Positions 25,966 through 33,632 of a stretch of 38,437 nucleotides of DNA are shown here, in pieces. The position numbers and the translations under genes are program-made. The stretch is taken from NCBI RefSeq assembly GCF_040605455.1, contig NZ_JBEXCV010000089.1, positions 1-38,437 of the forward strand, in the 5' to 3' direction. Under the pieces are notes generated by a model. It did not search any database. It saw nothing but the letters and a program-made list of their open reading frames with translations, and was not told the DNA's origin. Within the stretch, counting starts at the first letter, position 1, and every line of letters begins with the position of its first letter. Origin of the DNA: Embleya sp040605455 (GTDB lineage Bacteria; Actinomycetota; Actinomycetes; Streptomycetales; Streptomycetaceae).

Positions 25966-26442
25966 GTGTACACGATCGTGCTGCTCATCGAAAAGGTCCT
26001 GAACGAGGCGGACGTCGAGTTCGTCACCAGCCTGCACGAGGGCGTCGAGACGTCCTTCGTGGTGGTCCTGCCCGGCAAGGCCGACCATCGCAAGCTGCTC
26101 CAGGCGCTGGACGACGTGGCCCTGGTCCGCCTGGACGAGGCGGCCGAGGACATCGAGGAGAGGTCCGACCCGGACGACGGCGCGACCGCCGCACGACGCA
26201 CGCTGGACGCGAGCGTCGCGGCGCTGCGCGCGATCGGCGCGAACGCCGTCGGCGAGACCACCCCCGGGCGCGACCCGCTGGACACGCTCAAGCAGATCGT
26301 CGAGCGGCACGACGCGGACGAGGTGATCGTGCTCACCGACCCGCACTTCATCGAGGAGGTCTTTCACCGCGACTGGGCCTCGCGCGCCCGACAGAACGTC
26401 GGTGTCCCGGTGCTCAAGCTCTTCGCACACGACGTGAGCTGA
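25966..26442 (+). CDS. Conserved actinomycete protein, stress-protein-like
   Basis: A 158-residue soluble acidic protein. The C-terminal half (ADEVIVLTDPHFIEEVFHRDWASRARQNVGVPVLKLFAH) has the alternating strand-helix pattern of a universal-stress-protein or permuted Rossmann-like fold. The N-terminal half (YTIVLLIEKVLNEADVEFVTSLH) is similar in Streptomyces relatives that databases have sometimes labelled indole-3-glycerol phosphate synthase; I see no catalytic motif of that enzyme. The GTG at 25966 has GGGAG 7 nt upstream. The 192-nt gap before it contains the hairpin of the previous gene. It is followed after 61 nt by murC. Function unknown. Confidence 0.7.
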   Translation: MYTIVLLIEKVLNEADVEFVTSLHEGVETSFVVVLPGKADHRKLLQALDDVALVRLDEAAEDIEERSDPDDGATAARRTLDASVAALRAIGANAVGETTPGRDPLDTLKQIVERHDADEVIVLTDPHFIEEVFHRDWASRARQNVGVPVLKLFAHDVS

Positions 26443-26503
26443 CACAATCGCGGGGAGCCCGCGCCGAACCGCCCGGGTCCCACGATTCGAAGGAGCCCGC
26501 GTC

Positions 26504-27928
26504 ATGGCACCCCCCGCCGAGCCCGTCGACCTCGGCAGCCCGTTCTTCGTCGGCATCGGTGGCGCCGGCATGTCGGGGCTCGCCAAGATCCTCGCGATTC
26601 GCGGCGCCCGAGTCTTCGGCAGCGACGCCAAGGACTCCACGCAGGTGCTCGCGTTGCGCCAGCTCGGCTGCACGGTGCACGTGGGCCACGACGCGGCCAA
26701 CGTGGCCGAGGACGTGTCCTGCGTGGTCGTGTCGTCCGCGATCCGCACGGACAACCCCGAGCTGGTGCGCGCGCGCGAGCGTGGCATCCCGATCGTGCAC
26801 CGCGCGGACGCGCTCGCCCGGCTGATGGACGGGCGCCGCTCGGTGGCCGTCGCGGGCACGCACGGCAAAACCACCACGACCAGCATGCTCGCGGTCGGGT
26901 TGACCTCGCTGGGCCTGGACCCGTCCTTCGCGATCGGCGCCGACCTCAACGAGGCGGGCAGCAACGCCCACCACGGCTCGGGCAACATCTTCGTGGCCGA
27001 GGCGGACGAGAGCGACCGCAGTTTCCACAAGTACACGCCCGAGGTCGCCGTCGTCCTCAACGTCGAGTTGGATCACCACGCCAACTACGGCTCGCTGGAG
27101 GACGTGCTGGAGGCGTTCGAGATCTTCGCCGCCCGGATCACCACGGGCGGCACCCTGGTGCTGTCCGCCGACGACGCCGGCGCGGGCACCCTGCGCGAGC
27201 GGCTCGCGGTGTCGCTGCCGGAGCTGCGGGTGGTCACCGTCGGCGAGCACGAGGACGCCGACCTGCGCCTGGTCGAGATCGAGTCGCTCGGCCTGGGCAG
27301 CCGGGTCACCGTGCGCGGCAAGGCCGCCGACGGCGACCTGGTGTTCACCGTCGCGGTGCCCGGTCGGCACAACGCCTCCAACGCGGTGATGGCGCTCGCG
27401 GTCGGCCTGGCGCTGGGCGTCGAGCCGCAGCGGATGGCCGAGGGCCTGGGCAAGTACCAGGGGGTGCGCCGCCGGTTCCAGCTCAAGGGCGAGGAGAGCG
27501 GCATCCGGGTGATCGACTCGTACGCGCACCACCCCACCGAGATCACCGCCGACCTGGCCACCGCGCGCGGTGCGGTGGGCGCGGGCCGGGTGATCGCGGT
27601 GTACCAGCCGCACCTGTTCAGCCGCACGCAGCAGTTGGGCGTGGAGATGGGCCGCGCGCTGGCCGCCGCGGACATCGCGGTCGTGATGGACATCTACGCG
27701 GCCCGCGAGGACCCGCAGCCGGGCGTGACCAGCAACATCATCGCGCACGCCGCACTGGACAACGGCGGCCTGGTGCGCACCGAGCACAGCTGGTCCGACG
27801 TCGCCGGTTCGGTGGCCGCGCTGGCCCGGCCGGGCGACCTGATCCTGACCATGGGCGCGGGCGATGTCACCCTGCTCGGCCCGGAGATCCTGGACGCCAT
27901 CCGCGACCGCAACAACGCCCCGCGCTGA
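26504..27928 (+). CDS. murC: UDP-N-acetylmuramate--L-alanine ligase
   Basis: Adds L-alanine to UDP-MurNAc, the first amino-acid step of peptidoglycan precursor synthesis. The 474-residue product has the Mur ligase three-domain layout. It shows GIGGAGMSGLAKIL (UDP-binding), GTHGKTTTTSML (ATP-binding, about residue 118), FVAEADESDRSF, LNVELDHHANY and DSYAHHPTEITADL in the C-terminal domain. The ATG at 26504 has GAAGGAG upstream. murC is apart from the main division/cell-wall cluster and sits next to msrB, an arrangement I recall from Streptomyces. A strong terminator follows. Confidence 0.96.
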   Translation: MAPPAEPVDLGSPFFVGIGGAGMSGLAKILAIRGARVFGSDAKDSTQVLALRQLGCTVHVGHDAANVAEDVSCVVVSSAIRTDNPELVRARERGIPIVHRADALARLMDGRRSVAVAGTHGKTTTTSMLAVGLTSLGLDPSFAIGADLNEAGSNAHHGSGNIFVAEADESDRSFHKYTPEVAVVLNVELDHHANYGSLEDVLEAFEIFAARITTGGTLVLSADDAGAGTLRERLAVSLPELRVVTVGEHEDADLRLVEIESLGLGSRVTVRGKAADGDLVFTVAVPGRHNASNAVMALAVGLALGVEPQRMAEGLGKYQGVRRRFQLKGEESGIRVIDSYAHHPTEITADLATARGAVGAGRVIAVYQPHLFSRTQQLGVEMGRALAAADIAVVMDIYAAREDPQPGVTSNIIAHAALDNGGLVRTEHSWSDVAGSVAALARPGDLILTMGAGDVTLLGPEILDAIRDRNNAPR

Positions 27929-27954
27929 CCGCCGGTCGGCCCGGCCGACACCCC

Positions 27955-27996
27955 ACGGTGCCGCGACATCCCAACGGGGGAACGTCGCGGCACCGT
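27955..27996 (+). terminator. Terminator after murC
   Basis: ACGGTGCCGCGAC (27955-27967) and GTCGCGGCACCGT (27984-27996) form a perfect 13-bp stem with a 16-nt loop, 26 nt after the murC stop. TTGCGTGTT follows, a weak T-rich end. It stands 18 nt before msrB, so msrB likely has its own start signal. Confidence 0.7.
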
Positions 27997-28014
27997 TGCG
28001 TGTTGGATGTGGAC

Positions 28015-28425
28015 ATGGCCTACGAAATCGAGAAGACCGACGACCAGTGGCGGGCCGAGCTGTCCCCCGAGGAGTTCCGGGTGCTGCGCCGGGCCGGCAC
28101 CGAGCGCGCCTGGACCGGCGAGTACACCGAGACCAAGACGACCGGCGTCTACCGCTGTCGGGCGTGTACGACCGAGCTGTTCCGCTCCGACACCAAGTTC
28201 GACAGCCACTGCGGCTGGCCGTCCTTCTACGCACCGCTGGCCGAGGACCGGGTCGAGTACATCGAGGACTCGTCGATGGGCATGACCCGGGTCGAGGTGC
28301 GCTGCAAGAACTGCGGCTCGCACCTGGGACACGTCTTCGAGGGCGAGGGCTACGGGACGCCCACCGACCAGCGCTACTGCATCAACTCCATCTCGCTGAC
28401 CCTGGAACCCGACCCGCAGGGCTGA
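28015..28425 (+). CDS. msrB: Peptide-methionine (R)-S-oxide reductase
   Basis: Repairs methionine-R-sulfoxide in proteins using thioredoxin. The 136-residue product is the standard single-domain MsrB. Zinc site CRAC and CKNC, SHCGWPSFYAPL and the catalytic Cys in QRYCINSISL with the nearby GHVF motif are all present. The ATG at 28015 is chosen for the family start YEIEKTDDQWRAELS. No Shine-Dalgarno sequence is seen; TTGGAT 6 nt upstream may be a weak -10 of a leaderless transcript. The upstream murC terminator implies separate transcription. Confidence 0.95.
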   Translation: MAYEIEKTDDQWRAELSPEEFRVLRRAGTERAWTGEYTETKTTGVYRCRACTTELFRSDTKFDSHCGWPSFYAPLAEDRVEYIEDSSMGMTRVEVRCKNCGSHLGHVFEGEGYGTPTDQRYCINSISLTLEPDPQG

Positions 28426-28509
28426 TCGCCGCGCCCGTCAAACCTGCTTTCGAGCGGTGCGGCAAACGTCACATCCGGTCACGTGGGCGGTGTTCGTCCG
28501 CTATGCCTG

Positions 28510-29391
28510 ATGACCATGAATCCGTGGCTGCCACCCCTCGCGTACTCGGTCTGGACGGCGCTCGTGCTCGGCGTCGCCATCGGGTCCGCGCGGCGTGGCG
28601 GCAAGCGCGCGGACCGGCGGCGTCTGGCCGAACTGGGCCCGGTCGAGTACGCGTTCGTCTCCGGCGGCGCGGCCCGCGCGGCGGACGTGTGCATCCTGCG
28701 CCTGCTCGGCGCCGGCTCGCTGCACGTGAGCCGGGACGGTCAGGTGGTCGCCGCCCGCACACCCGAGCCGGGCGCGGCGCCGGAGGCGCCACTGCGCGTG
28801 CTCGACGAGGAGTACGGCGGGCTGCCGCTGCGCGAGTTGCGCGTGCGGGTGGCAGGATCCCCGGAGATCCAGGCGATCGGCACCTCGCTGCTCGCGGCCG
28901 GTCTGGTCGCGCGGCCGGACGCGGGACCGCGCCGGGTGCCGCGCTGGGCGCTGTTCGCAACCATGGCGCTGGGCGTGGCCACCGCCGTGGCGGGTTTCGT
29001 GCGCGCCGACGACGGCGCGGCAAGCGCGCTGCCGTGGGTGGGCCTGCTGCTCGCGGTGATCGGCATCCAGGCGTGCGTCGCGGGCCTGCTGCTGCTCGGC
29101 GTGTTCGGCGAGCGGGTGGTGCCCACCGCGCCGACGATGCGCCGGCTGATCCGGATGCGCCGCGACGAGGCCGCGGTGGCCGCGCTGGGCGCCGACGGGG
29201 TGGGCGCGGTCGCGCTGTGGGGCCTGGACCGCTTCCCCGACCCGGTGGTCAAGGAGATATTCCGCCGCAACGCCCCCGCCCCGGGCAGCCGCGACCCGCG
29301 GTCCCCGTGGTGCGGCAGCACGTCCTGCGCGTCCCCCCAGGGCGCCCGCGCGGGCTCCTGCGGCGGCACGGCGGACGGCTGCGGCGGCTAG
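28510..29391 (+). CDS. TIGR04222-type membrane protein with Cys/Gly C-terminal tail
   Basis: About 293 residues. It has a first membrane segment (PPLAYSVWTALVLGVAIGSA), a soluble domain containing RRLAELGPVEYAFVSGG and AADVCILRLLGAGSLHV, typical of the TIGR04222 domain, and two further membrane segments (WALFATMALGVATAVAGFV; LPWVGLLLAVIGIQACVAGLLLLGV). A second soluble region follows, then a tail with four Cys in WCGSTSC and, ten residues on, SCGG-TADG-CGG. Family members often carry Cys/Gly-rich tails next to DUF692 genes. The tail could be modified by the downstream oxidase or bind metal. The start may be ATG 28510 or 28516; no good ribosome-binding site is seen. Function is not established. 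Confidence 0.72.
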   Translation: MTMNPWLPPLAYSVWTALVLGVAIGSARRGGKRADRRRLAELGPVEYAFVSGGAARAADVCILRLLGAGSLHVSRDGQVVAARTPEPGAAPEAPLRVLDEEYGGLPLRELRVRVAGSPEIQAIGTSLLAAGLVARPDAGPRRVPRWALFATMALGVATAVAGFVRADDGAASALPWVGLLLAVIGIQACVAGLLLLGVFGERVVPTAPTMRRLIRMRRDEAAVAALGADGVGAVALWGLDRFPDPVVKEIFRRNAPAPGSRDPRSPWCGSTSCASPQGARAGSCGGTADGCGG

Positions 29392-29465
29392 GGTCCGGTC
29401 GGCTGCGAAGGAACCGAGGGAACTCCGCCTGTTTCGGTGTGGGTCGCGCCCGCCATGCTTGGCAT

Positions 29466-30278
29466 ATGCGGACAGCGGTGGGAATCGGATGGCGGCCGGA
29501 GATCGATCTGACGATCGAGCGCCTGGCCGGCGTCGACTTCGTCGAGGTGATCGCCGAGAACGTGTGCGTCGAGCACCTGCCGGAGTCGTTGCGCGTGCTG
29601 CGTGCGCGGGACGTGCAGGTGATCCCGCACGGCGTCGGTCTGGGGCTCGCGGGCGCGGACCGGCCCGACCCGGCGCGGCTGGCCCGGCTGGCGGAGGTGG
29701 CGGGCGCGTTGGAGTCGCCGCTGGTCAGCGAGCACCTCGCGTTCGTCCGGGCGGGGGGCATGGAGGCCGGCCATCTGCTGCCCGCGCCGATGACCCGGGA
29801 CGCGCTCGAAGTGGTCGTGGAGAACGTGCGGATCGCCCAGGAGTCGCTGCCGGTCCCGCTCGCGCTGGAGAACCCGGCGACGCTGCTGTCCTGGCCCGGC
29901 AACGAGATGAGCGAGGCGCGCTTTTTGACCGAGCTGGTGGAACGCACCGGCGTACGGCTGCTGATCGACGTGGCCAATCTGCACACCGAGCGCGTCAACC
30001 ACGGCCTGGACCCGGCCGCCGCGCTGGCCGAACTGCCGCTGGAGGCGGTCGAGTACGTGCACGTCGCGGGTGGCGTCGAGCGCGAGGGCCTGTGGCACGA
30101 CACGCACGCACACCCGGTGACCGCGCCGATCCTGGAGGTGCTGGAGATGTTGTGCGCGCTGCGCCGGCCGCCGCGGGTGCTGCTGGAGCGCGACACCGAC
30201 TTCCCGCCCGTCGGCGAGCTGGCCGCCGAACTGGCCGCGATCCGCGCGGTGGTCAGCCGCACGGCGGTGCGCTCGTGA
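29466..30278 (+). CDS. DUF692 multinuclear non-heme iron-dependent oxidase (MNIO)
   Basis: A 270-residue TIM-barrel protein with all recognisable DUF692 motifs in order: VDFVEVIAENV, PHGVGLGLAG, LVSEHLAF, LALENPA, LLIDVANLHTERVNHGLD, YVHVAGG, WHDTHAHPV and LLERDTDFPP. The conserved His, Glu, Asp and Asn metal ligands appear intact. Known members (MbnB, TglH, ChrH, BufB) oxidise cysteines of ribosomal peptides with help of a partner protein. The stop overlaps the next gene (GTGA), pairing it with a partner-like protein. The ATG at 29466 has no Shine-Dalgarno sequence; CATGCT 6 nt upstream may be a leaderless -10. The substrate is inferred to be a Cys-rich neighbour. Confidence 0.9.
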   Translation: MRTAVGIGWRPEIDLTIERLAGVDFVEVIAENVCVEHLPESLRVLRARDVQVIPHGVGLGLAGADRPDPARLARLAEVAGALESPLVSEHLAFVRAGGMEAGHLLPAPMTRDALEVVVENVRIAQESLPVPLALENPATLLSWPGNEMSEARFLTELVERTGVRLLIDVANLHTERVNHGLDPAAALAELPLEAVEYVHVAGGVEREGLWHDTHAHPVTAPILEVLEMLCALRRPPRVLLERDTDFPPVGELAAELAAIRAVVSRTAVRS

Positions 30279-30670
30279 GCGCGCGCGAGCGGTTGGCCCG
30301 GCAGCAGAGCGAGCTGCTCGCGGCGCTGGTGGCGGGCGGCCCCACGCCGGCCGGTTTCGACCCGGAGCGGGTCCGCGCGCAGGCCCGGGCGCTGGCCGCC
30401 AAGCGACGCGACTCGGCGCTGCGCGCGGTGCCCGAGCTGGCGAGCGCTCTGGGGCCGCGCTGGCCGGGCGAGTTCATGACGTGGGCACTGGTTCACCCGA
30501 AGCCGGCGGACGGCGGCACCCGCGCGGACGTGCACGCCTTCGCGGCCCACCTGTGGGAGCGCGACGAACTGCCGACCGCGTTGGCCGAGGTGTTCATCCC
30601 GCGTGAGCCGTCCCGATGGGGGCGGTTGCGCGCGCGGCTCGGGCGTCGCCCGTGGACGCGCGACCGGTAG
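30275..30670 (+). CDS. Putative MNIO partner protein (DUF2063-like)
   Basis: A 131-residue, Arg/Ala-rich helical protein translated from a GTG inside the MNIO stop codon (GTGA). Its opening LARQQSELLAALVAGGPTP, the LRAVPELASALGPRWPGEFMTWAL stretch and the following HP resemble the N-terminal DUF2063 domain of BufC/HvfC partners (Q-x-x-x-L..., Y/FP-x-L...LG...F). Those partners bring peptide substrates to the oxidase. The resemblance is by pattern only, and the protein is short. The tight coupling supports a complex with the MNIO. The very basic C-terminus (RWGRLRARLGRRPW) may contact nucleic acid, membrane or the partner. Confidence 0.6.
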   Translation: MSARERLARQQSELLAALVAGGPTPAGFDPERVRAQARALAAKRRDSALRAVPELASALGPRWPGEFMTWALVHPKPADGGTRADVHAFAAHLWERDELPTALAEVFIPREPSRWGRLRARLGRRPWTRDR

Positions 30671-30706
30671 GTACGAGCAGGCGATCACGCACAGGGGGTG
30701 GGTGGC

Positions 30707-31141
30707 ATGACCTGGTTCATGTTGGTTCCGTTCGTCATCGCGGGCACGTGCGCGCTGGTGGTGAGCCTGAGCGTCCGGCGGGTGACCCGACGGCGGATGC
30801 GCCGCACGTTCGGCCGGCCGTACGGGCCCGGCAGCGGGTGGCCGCCCGGCTCGTCGTTCGGCCCCGGTTCGAACCCCGGCCCGCCTCCCGACCAGTGGCT
30901 GCCGGGCACGGCCCCGTTCGACGGATACGGCACGCACCACTCGCACGGACACCACTCACCGGGCCCCGACTGGCAGGGACACCACTCGCACGGCCACCAC
31001 GCCTCGTGCGGCGGGAACTCCTCCTGCGGTGGGGGCGGGAGCTCCTCGTGTTCGAGCGGTTCGTCCTGTTCGAGCGGATCATCGTGCTCGAGCGGGTCCT
31101 CGTGTTCGAGCTCTTCGTCGTGCTCGAGCAGCTCGTCCTAG
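30707..31141 (+). CDS. Membrane-anchored His/Cys/Ser-rich protein, candidate MNIO substrate
   Basis: A 144-residue protein. It has one N-terminal membrane helix (WFMLVPFVIAGTCALVVSL), a basic stop-transfer segment (RRVTRRRMRR) and a Gly/Pro linker. Two His clusters (THHSHGHH and GHHSHGHH) follow, then a tail with seven Cys: CGG, CGGGG, and five Cys spaced exactly six residues apart by Ser/Gly (CSSGSS units, then CSSSSS). AGGGGG 9 nt before the ATG supports 30707; an in-frame GTG at 30698 is less likely. It lies 36 nt after the MNIO partner gene on the same strand and ends at a strong terminator, so it is the last gene of the group. Metal binding or cysteine modification is inferred; no known family is recognised. 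Confidence 0.7.
   Translation: MTWFMLVPFVIAGTCALVVSLSVRRVTRRRMRRTFGRPYGPGSGWPPGSSFGPGSNPGPPPDQWLPGTAPFDGYGTHHSHGHHSPGPDWQGHHSHGHHASCGGNSSCGGGGSSSCSSGSSCSSGSSCSSGSSCSSSSSCSSSSS
31049..31138 (+). repeat. Five 18-nt units encoding Cys-Ser hexads
   Basis: Five tandem units of 18 nt, each starting TGT or TGC followed by TCGAGC, encode three CSSGSS and two CSSSSS hexapeptides just before the stop. Ser and Cys codons differ between units, which suggests selection on the peptide period rather than very recent duplication. Confidence 0.85.
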
Positions 31142-31155
31142 GCGTGGGTGTCCCG

Positions 31156-31187
31156 AGGCGGTCGGGCCGATCGTGGCCCGACCGCCC
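31156..31187. terminator. Bidirectional terminator between the His/Cys gene and hemQ
   Basis: GGCGGTCGGGCC (31157-31168) and GGCCCGACCGCC (31175-31186) are a perfect 12-bp inverted repeat with a 6-nt loop, extendable by CCCG/CGGG past one bulge. It fills the 58-nt gap between convergent genes. Confidence 0.75.
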
Positions 31188-31199
31188 GGGAGGGGTGAC

Positions 31200-31997
31200 T
31201 CAGGCCAGACCGGCGAGCAGTTCGCCGACCGGGTGCCGGCGGCCGGTGTAGAACGGCACCTCCTCGCGCACGTGCCGGCGGGTCTCCGAGCCGCGCAGGT
31301 GCCGCATCAGGTCGACGATGCGGTGCAGCTCGTCAGCCTCGAAGGCGAGGATCCACTCGTAGTCGCCGAGCGCGAACGAGGGCACCGTGTTCGCCCGCAC
31401 GTCCGGAAATCCGCGCGCCATCTTTCCGTGCTCGGCGAGCAGCCGGCGACGCTCGGCGTCCTCGAGCAGGTACCACTCGTACGAGCGCACGAAGGGGTAC
31501 ACCGCGACGTAGTCGCGCGGGGTCTCATCGGCCAGGAAGGCCGGGATGTGGCTCTTGTTGAACTCCGCCGGGCGATGCAGCGCCATGTTCGACCACACCG
31601 GCTCCAGCAGCCGTCCCAGACCGGTGCGGCGGAAGAGGTTGTACGCCTCCTGAAGCGCGTCCGAGTCCTCGGCGTGCCACCAGATCATGATGTCCGCGTC
31701 GGCGCGCAGGCCCGAGACGTCGTAGGTGCCGCGTACCACGACGTCCTTGTCGAGCAACTGCTCGAACAACTGCTCGACCTCGCCGGCCAGGCCGGCCCGG
31801 CCACCGGGCAGCGATTCACGGAGCCGGAAGACCGACCACATCGTGTACCTGATCACCTGGTTGAGGTCGCGGGCCTTGGGGCGCGCCGGCGTGGGTCGGC
31901 CTTCGCTCCCCGGGACGTCCGCGTCGAGAGCGGCGTCGATCACGGCTGCTGCGGCGTCGACCGGTTCCGGGGTGTTGTCCGCGGTGCTTTGGGTCAT
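31200..31997 (-). CDS. hemQ: Coproheme decarboxylase (HemQ/ChdC)
   Basis: Last enzyme of the coproporphyrin-dependent heme pathway; it converts coproheme III to heme b with peroxide. The 265-residue product belongs to the chlorite dismutase-like family. It has VIRYTMWSVFRLRE, DIMIWWHAED, the catalytic Tyr in VYPFVRSYEWYLL, the proximal His in LLAEHGKMARGFPDVRANTV, and SFALGDYEWILAFEADEL. The first 45 residues are poorly conserved. The ATG at 31997 has GGGGGAGAGAG upstream. It lies 30 nt after hemY on the same strand, forming a heme unit with hemY and hemE. Confidence 0.94.
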   Translation of the reverse strand: MTQSTADNTPEPVDAAAAVIDAALDADVPGSEGRPTPARPKARDLNQVIRYTMWSVFRLRESLPGGRAGLAGEVEQLFEQLLDKDVVVRGTYDVSGLRADADIMIWWHAEDSDALQEAYNLFRRTGLGRLLEPVWSNMALHRPAEFNKSHIPAFLADETPRDYVAVYPFVRSYEWYLLEDAERRRLLAEHGKMARGFPDVRANTVPSFALGDYEWILAFEADELHRIVDLMRHLRGSETRRHVREEVPFYTGRRHPVGELLAGLA

Positions 31998-32027
31998 GGA
32001 TCGATTCTCTCTCCCCCGCACCGGGAG

Positions 32028-33473
32028 TCAGCGCACGGGGCGGGCGAGCGGCCTGGCGAGCTGTGCCATCACGTCGGCCGCGGCACTGGTCGCGCTCGCC
32101 ACACACGCCGGGATGCCGACGCCCTCGTACGCCGCGCCGCACACCGTCAGCCGGGGCAGCCGCTCCACCGCGTCGCGCACGCAGGCGATCCGGCCGAGAT
32201 GACCGACCGCGTACTGCGGCAGCCCGCCACCCCAGCGGGTGACCTTCGTGTCGATCGGCTCGGCGCTCAACCCGATCGCGTCCCGCAGGTCTGCGAGCGA
32301 GTCGGCGACCAGGTCCGCGTCATCGTGCTGGAGCACCGCCTGCTCGCCGGCGCGCCCGAGCGAGGTGCGCAGCACGAACGTGTCCGGGTCGGCGTCGGCG
32401 AGCCAGCCCCACTTGTTGGACGCGAACGTGCTCGCCTTGATCCGGCGGCCGTCGATCGGCGGCACCAGGAACCCGGTGCCCGCGGGCACCGCCGCCAGGT
32501 CGGCGCGACGGAACGCGAGGGTGACCAGGGCCATTCCCGCGTACTCGATCGAGGACAGTTCGACCGCGGCGACCGTGGAGTGCGGGCGCAGCAGCCGGGC
32601 CGCGGGCGCAGCCGGTACCGCGAGCACCACCGCGTCCGCCTCGATCGCGGTCGGCGCGTTCGTCGGTCCGGTGATCAGCCGCCAGCCCGTCGGCGTACGC
32701 TCCAGTTCGCGCACCGTGGTCCTGGTCCTGATCTCGCCGCGCCCGGTCGCCACCACCGCGCCCGCGACCGCGACCGGCAGCCTCCCGATGCCGCCGCGGA
32801 TGCCCATGAACACCGGGCCGCCCGGCCGCGCGCGCTCCAGGAGCCCACGCACGCCCGCGACCAGCGACCCGCCGGTGCGCGCGATCGGCACCAGCTGCGG
32901 GACCGCCGCGGCGAGCGAGATGTCGTAGGCGTTGCCCGCGTACACCCCGCCCAGCAGCGGCTCCACCAGTCGGTCCACCACCTCGTGGCCGACCCGCTCG
33001 GCGACATAGCGGCCCACCGACACGTCGTCCTCATAGCGGTGCGGCGCGAGCGCGTGGTCCAGCGGGATCCGGGCCAGGCCCGCCGCCGACAACACCCCGC
33101 TCGCCGCGAGCGGTTCCAGGTCGCCGGGCACACCCATGACGTGGCCGCGCGGCATCGGCCGCAGCGCACCGCGGGTCCACAACGACGCACCCGCGGTGCT
33201 CGGCGGCTGCAGGTCCGCGGCCAGGCCGACCTCGCGCGCGAGGTCGATCGACTCGGTGCGCCGGGCGAGCATCGACTCGGCGCCCTCGTCGACCGCGACG
33301 CCCGCGATCGTGCCGGCGTGCAGCTTGCCGCCGATCCGGGCGGAGCCTTCGAGGACCGTGACGGTGAGCTGCGGATCGCCGTCCCGAAGCAGGATCCAGG
33401 CGGCCGTGAGACCGGCGATTCCGCCACCCACGACGACGACATGACGACCGCTTACCACCGGCGAACTGTCCAC
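32028..33473 (-). CDS. hemY: Protoporphyrinogen/coproporphyrinogen oxidase (HemG/HemY type)
   Basis: FAD-dependent, oxygen-using oxidase; in organisms with HemQ it makes coproporphyrin III from coproporphyrinogen III. The 481-residue product has the dinucleotide-binding motif VVVVGGGIAGLTAAWIL with the following acidic residue in VLEGSARIGGKL, the motif VDEGAESMLARR, VEPLLGGVYAGNAYDISL and the C-terminal FAD motif LTVCGAAYEGVGIPACVASA. The GTG at 33473 is chosen because GAGAGGG lies just upstream; ATGs at 33497 and 33518 are alternatives. It is followed closely by hemQ. A terminator-like hairpin separates it from hemE. Confidence 0.94.
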   Translation of the reverse strand: MDSSPVVSGRHVVVVGGGIAGLTAAWILLRDGDPQLTVTVLEGSARIGGKLHAGTIAGVAVDEGAESMLARRTESIDLAREVGLAADLQPPSTAGASLWTRGALRPMPRGHVMGVPGDLEPLAASGVLSAAGLARIPLDHALAPHRYEDDVSVGRYVAERVGHEVVDRLVEPLLGGVYAGNAYDISLAAAVPQLVPIARTGGSLVAGVRGLLERARPGGPVFMGIRGGIGRLPVAVAGAVVATGRGEIRTRTTVRELERTPTGWRLITGPTNAPTAIEADAVVLAVPAAPAARLLRPHSTVAAVELSSIEYAGMALVTLAFRRADLAAVPAGTGFLVPPIDGRRIKASTFASNKWGWLADADPDTFVLRTSLGRAGEQAVLQHDDADLVADSLADLRDAIGLSAEPIDTKVTRWGGGLPQYAVGHLGRIACVRDAVERLPRLTVCGAAYEGVGIPACVASATSAAADVMAQLARPLARPVR

Positions 33474-33594
33474 ACCGCACCCTCTCACGAGGACCATCCG
33501 GGGATGGGAACCGGCCACGCGTCGGCGACACCCGATCCCCGACCGGCTCCGCGCACGGCCGAGCAGCCGCAGTCGGCCCCTCGCCCGCGGCCGA

Positions 33595-33628
33595 GCCGCT
33601 TCGTCGGCCCGTCGGCATGCGAAGCGGC
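33595..33628 (-). terminator. Hairpin after hemE
   Basis: GCCGCTTCG (33595-33603) and CGAAGCGGC (33620-33628) form a perfect 9-bp stem with a 16-nt loop, 4 nt beyond the hemE stop on the minus strand. No T-run follows. It may partly uncouple hemE from hemY and hemQ. The rest of the 159-nt gap shows no other signal. Confidence 0.5.
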
Positions 33629-33632
33629 GGCC

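Noticed and set aside
25966..26442. Indole-3-glycerol phosphate synthase, a label sometimes given to this family
   Set aside because: The protein lacks the length and the catalytic Lys/Glu motifs of that TIM-barrel enzyme.
28510..31141. A classical small-peptide RiPP cluster with transporter and protease
   Set aside because: No peptidase, ABC exporter or short precursor gene is present; the only Cys-rich products are membrane proteins, so it is reported as a different arrangement.
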